Assembly: GCF_900176345.1 (NCBI RefSeq) | Contig: NZ_FWXU01000008.1 | Location: 186,001-250,000 of the forward strand | DNA from: Rhizobium sp. RU36D | GTDB taxonomy: Bacteria > Pseudomonadota > Alphaproteobacteria > Rhizobiales > Rhizobiaceae | Direction of reading: 5' to 3' | Length of the DNA stretch: 64,000 nucleotides | Shown here: piece by piece, positions 62,371 through 64,000 of the stretch | Numbering within the stretch: the stretch's first letter is position 1 | Layout: the number at the start of each line of letters is the position of its first letter | The notes under the pieces: generated by a model | The model's input: the letters and a program-made list of their open reading frames with translations, nothing else | Databases searched by the model: none | Told to the model about the DNA's origin: nothing | Made by a program: the position numbers and the translations under genes

Positions 62371-63405
62371 TCATGCCCAGCTGGAAACCAGGCGCTGGCG
62401 CAACTGGTCGATGTCCTGCCGCTCACCGCCGCGCAGCCGGTCTTCCCAATCCAGCGAACTGCGGACGATGCTCTCAAGCCGGTCATGCCGCGGTGCCCAG
62501 TTCAGAACCTGGCGCGCCACCGTGGCATCCGCGACGATCGAGGCCGCGTCACCAGAGCGCCGGGCGCCAAAGCTCACCGCGAAATTGCGGCCGCTCACGC
62601 GCTTGACCATGTTCAACACGTCGAGAACCGAATAGCCGCGTCCATAGCCGCAATTGGCAATCAGCGAGGCCCCGCCCTTGCGCAGGTATTCCAGTGCACG
62701 CAGGTGGGCGGCCACCAGGTCGGCCACGTGGATATAGTCGCGAACCCCCGTTCCGTCGGGTGTCGGATAGTCGGTGCCGTAGACGCTGACGTGATCGCGC
62801 ATGGCGAGCGCCGCCTCGCAGGCGATCTTGATCAGGTGGCTGGCATTGCGGTTCGACTGGCCCGTGCGCCCCTGCGGATCGGCGCCCGCCACGTTGAAAT
62901 AGCGCAGCGCTACGAAGCGAAAATCGTGAACGCGGGCGGCATCGCGCAGCATGATTTCCGTCATCAGCTTGGACTGGCCATAAGGGTTTTCCGGGTTGGT
63001 CGGAGCGGTCTCCTTCACCGGCACGTTTGACCCGGTCGAGCCGTAAACCGCAGCCGTCGACGAAAAGATCAGGTTCGGAACCCCCGCCTCGATGGCTGCC
63101 GCGATCAGCACCCGGGATTTCGAGGTGTTATTGTCGTAGTATTCAAGCGGATTGAGAACGGAATCCGGAACCACGATTGAGCCGGCAAAATGAATGACCG
63201 CCTCGATCTCGTTTTCGGCAAATATCTCCGAAAGCAAGGACCTATCCCCGACATCGCCGAGATAGAAGCGCGCCTTTTCAGGCACAGCCCAGCGGAAACC
63301 CGTGGACAGCCGGTCCAGAACCACGACCTCATGCCCGGCATCGAGAAGCGCCCAGGCCATATGGCTACCAATATAGCCTGCTCCACCCGTGACCAATATT
63401 GCCAT
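62371..63405 (-). CDS. galE: UDP-glucose 4-epimerase
   Basis: A 344-residue extended SDR of the GalE type: ILVTGGAGYIGSHMAWALLD, VIHFAGSIVVPDSV, SSTAAVYG, the catalytic tyrosine in NPYGQSKLMTE, and RYFNVAGADPQGRTGQS. It interconverts UDP-glucose and UDP-galactose for exopolysaccharide/LPS. The start is ATG 63405 at the usual distance from the Rossmann motif; ATG 63420 is also open. The last 20 residues (RGGERQDIDQLRQRLVSS) extend slightly beyond the common end. Confidence 0.92.
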   Translation of the reverse strand: MAILVTGGAGYIGSHMAWALLDAGHEVVVLDRLSTGFRWAVPEKARFYLGDVGDRSLLSEIFAENEIEAVIHFAGSIVVPDSVLNPLEYYDNNTSKSRVLIAAAIEAGVPNLIFSSTAAVYGSTGSNVPVKETAPTNPENPYGQSKLMTEIMLRDAARVHDFRFVALRYFNVAGADPQGRTGQSNRNASHLIKIACEAALAMRDHVSVYGTDYPTPDGTGVRDYIHVADLVAAHLRALEYLRKGGASLIANCGYGRGYSVLDVLNMVKRVSGRNFAVSFGARRSGDAASIVADATVARQVLNWAPRHDRLESIVRSSLDWEDRLRGGERQDIDQLRQRLVSSWA

Positions 63406-63529
63406 GCGTCCAATTCCCATAATATCCCGGGCGAGAGGAAAGCATAAGCAAATTTATCAAAGTTTATTTTTGTGGATTTGAGCGGAATACAGGCCCAATT
63501 CCTGGGCCTATACTTAAATCCACTATAAC

Positions 63530-63555
63530 CGAAACGCTAAAATTTTAGCGTTTCG
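63530..63555. promoter_or_regulatory. Perfect 26-base palindrome upstream of galE
   Basis: CGAAACGCTAAAA (63530-63542) followed at once by its exact reverse complement. With no loop, it suits a dimeric protein's binding site better than an RNA hairpin. A second, smaller dyad, AGGCCCA (63491-63497) / TGGGCCT (63503-63509), lies nearby. Both are in the 170-base gap between the aminotransferase stop and galE, in an AT-rich stretch likely to hold the galE promoter. Confidence 0.5.
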
Positions 63556-63575
63556 CCGATGGCGCCTCATTGGCA

Positions 63576-64000
63576 TCAAAGCTTCGAAACGTAGTCCGCA
63601 AGCCGCGCCGCCGCCTCCGTCACCTGGGCGGGATTGCGTAGGAAGCAGGCGCGCAGGAACTGCTCCCCGCCAATGCCGAAGGCCGTTCCAGGTGCTAAGC
63701 CAACACCGGTCTTGTCGACGATGTCGAGCGCGGCAAGGCGGCTGTCGGCAATCCCGTCGATCTTGAGGAAGGCATAAAGCGCGCCATCCGGCTTCAGCGT
63801 CTCCACCCTGTTGGTCGCGATCAGCGCATCGCAGAGGATGTCGCGGGAGGTCAGCGCCCGCTCGTAGTTCTCGCGGATGAAACCATCCCCGTGATCCAGC
63901 GCCGCCACGGCGCCGCGCTGCATGAACTGGGCAACGCCCGAGGTCGAATACTGGATGAGGTTTTCAATCGTCTGGCCCATTTCGAGCGGCGCCACGATCC
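63576..64000 (-). CDS. Class I/II pyridoxal-phosphate aminotransferase, 5' end beyond the window
   Basis: The window ends inside this gene; 141 C-terminal residues are visible and the frame is open to base 64000. The segment has the small C-terminal domain of fold-type I aminotransferases: LKPDGALYAFLKIDG, GVGLAPGTAFG and EQFLRACFLRNPAQVTEAAARL, including the carboxylate-binding arginine in FLRACF. The PLP lysine lies outside. The substrate is unknown; aspartate/alanine-type transamination is likely. Confidence 0.85.
   Translation of the reverse strand, partial: IVAPLEMGQTIENLIQYSTSGVAQFMQRGAVAALDHGDGFIRENYERALTSRDILCDALIATNRVETLKPDGALYAFLKIDGIADSRLAALDIVDKTGVGLAPGTAFGIGGEQFLRACFLRNPAQVTEAAARLADYVSKL

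Noticed and set aside
1..64000. CRISPR array, prophage or insertion sequence
   Set aside because: No regularly spaced direct repeats, cas genes, transposase, phage structural gene or integrase was recognised; the repeats present are palindromic intergenic elements.

Overview
The window looks like the chromosome of a rhizobial alphaproteobacterium (Hyphomicrobiales, probably Rhizobiaceae). It is GC-rich, and it carries the block murA - DUF2948 - hisD - UPF0262 - low-molecular-weight phosphatase - infA - maf - yacG - tRNA-Phe, a gene order typical of Rhizobium/Agrobacterium relatives. It also has a treS-maltokinase/glgE/glgB trehalose-to-glucan operon and several kinds of palindromic intergenic repeat. 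No phage, transposase, integrase or CRISPR array was seen. The species cannot be named from this sequence alone.

Bases 1-18.9 kb are a catabolic region. A truncated ThDP enzyme and a D-lactate/glycolate-type FAD oxidase lead in on the + strand. A long - strand operon follows (about 12.1 kb down to 2.7 kb): LuxR-type regulator, SDR, two 4-hydroxycinnamoyl-CoA hydratase/lyase-like crotonases, a FerA-like ADP-forming acyl-CoA synthetase, an aldehyde dehydrogenase and a tandem pair of acyl-CoA dehydrogenases. Together these would activate an aryl-alkanoic acid with CoA, desaturate and hydrate the side chain, release an aldehyde and oxidise it. Beside it are a VOC protein, an alpha/beta hydrolase, a flavin hydroxylase of the salicylate/3-hydroxybenzoate type and a complete tripartite tricarboxylate transporter (tctBAC), which suggests uptake and ring attack on an aromatic carboxylate.

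Bases 19-28.4 kb hold a MarR regulator and two ribose-type ABC sugar importers around a short-chain epimerase, with a LacI regulator. Both promoter regions share a 12-base AT-rich element. Bases 28.4-39.1 kb are the - strand glgE - treS/mak - glgB - malQ operon, preceded by a candidate EcfG/RpoE2 general-stress promoter. GlgE has an extra N-terminal GH13-like domain that appears to lack its catalytic residues.

Bases 39.5-47.0 kb are the most unusual part. After a stand-alone DnaA domain-IV protein and an inositol-monophosphatase-family enzyme comes a double partner-switching cluster. It has a soluble PP2C phosphatase (divergent), a kinase-like protein, a STAS-methyltransferase fusion, a membrane sensor-HAMP-PP2C phosphatase, a second kinase-like protein (slr1658 type) and a STAS protein (slr1659 type). 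One set looks canonical. The other has lost the STAS phosphosite and the kinase glycine box, and its STAS domain is fused to a methyltransferase. This is the best candidate for an undescribed system.

Bases 47.2-53.5 kb are the conserved housekeeping block between tRNA-Thr and tRNA-Phe. Bases 53.7-64 kb are surface-polysaccharide genes: glycosyltransferases, sugar aminotransferase, CmcI-type and C-methyltransferases, WbqC, RfbC-like epimerase, RfbF and GalE. A truncated class I/II aminotransferase ends the window.
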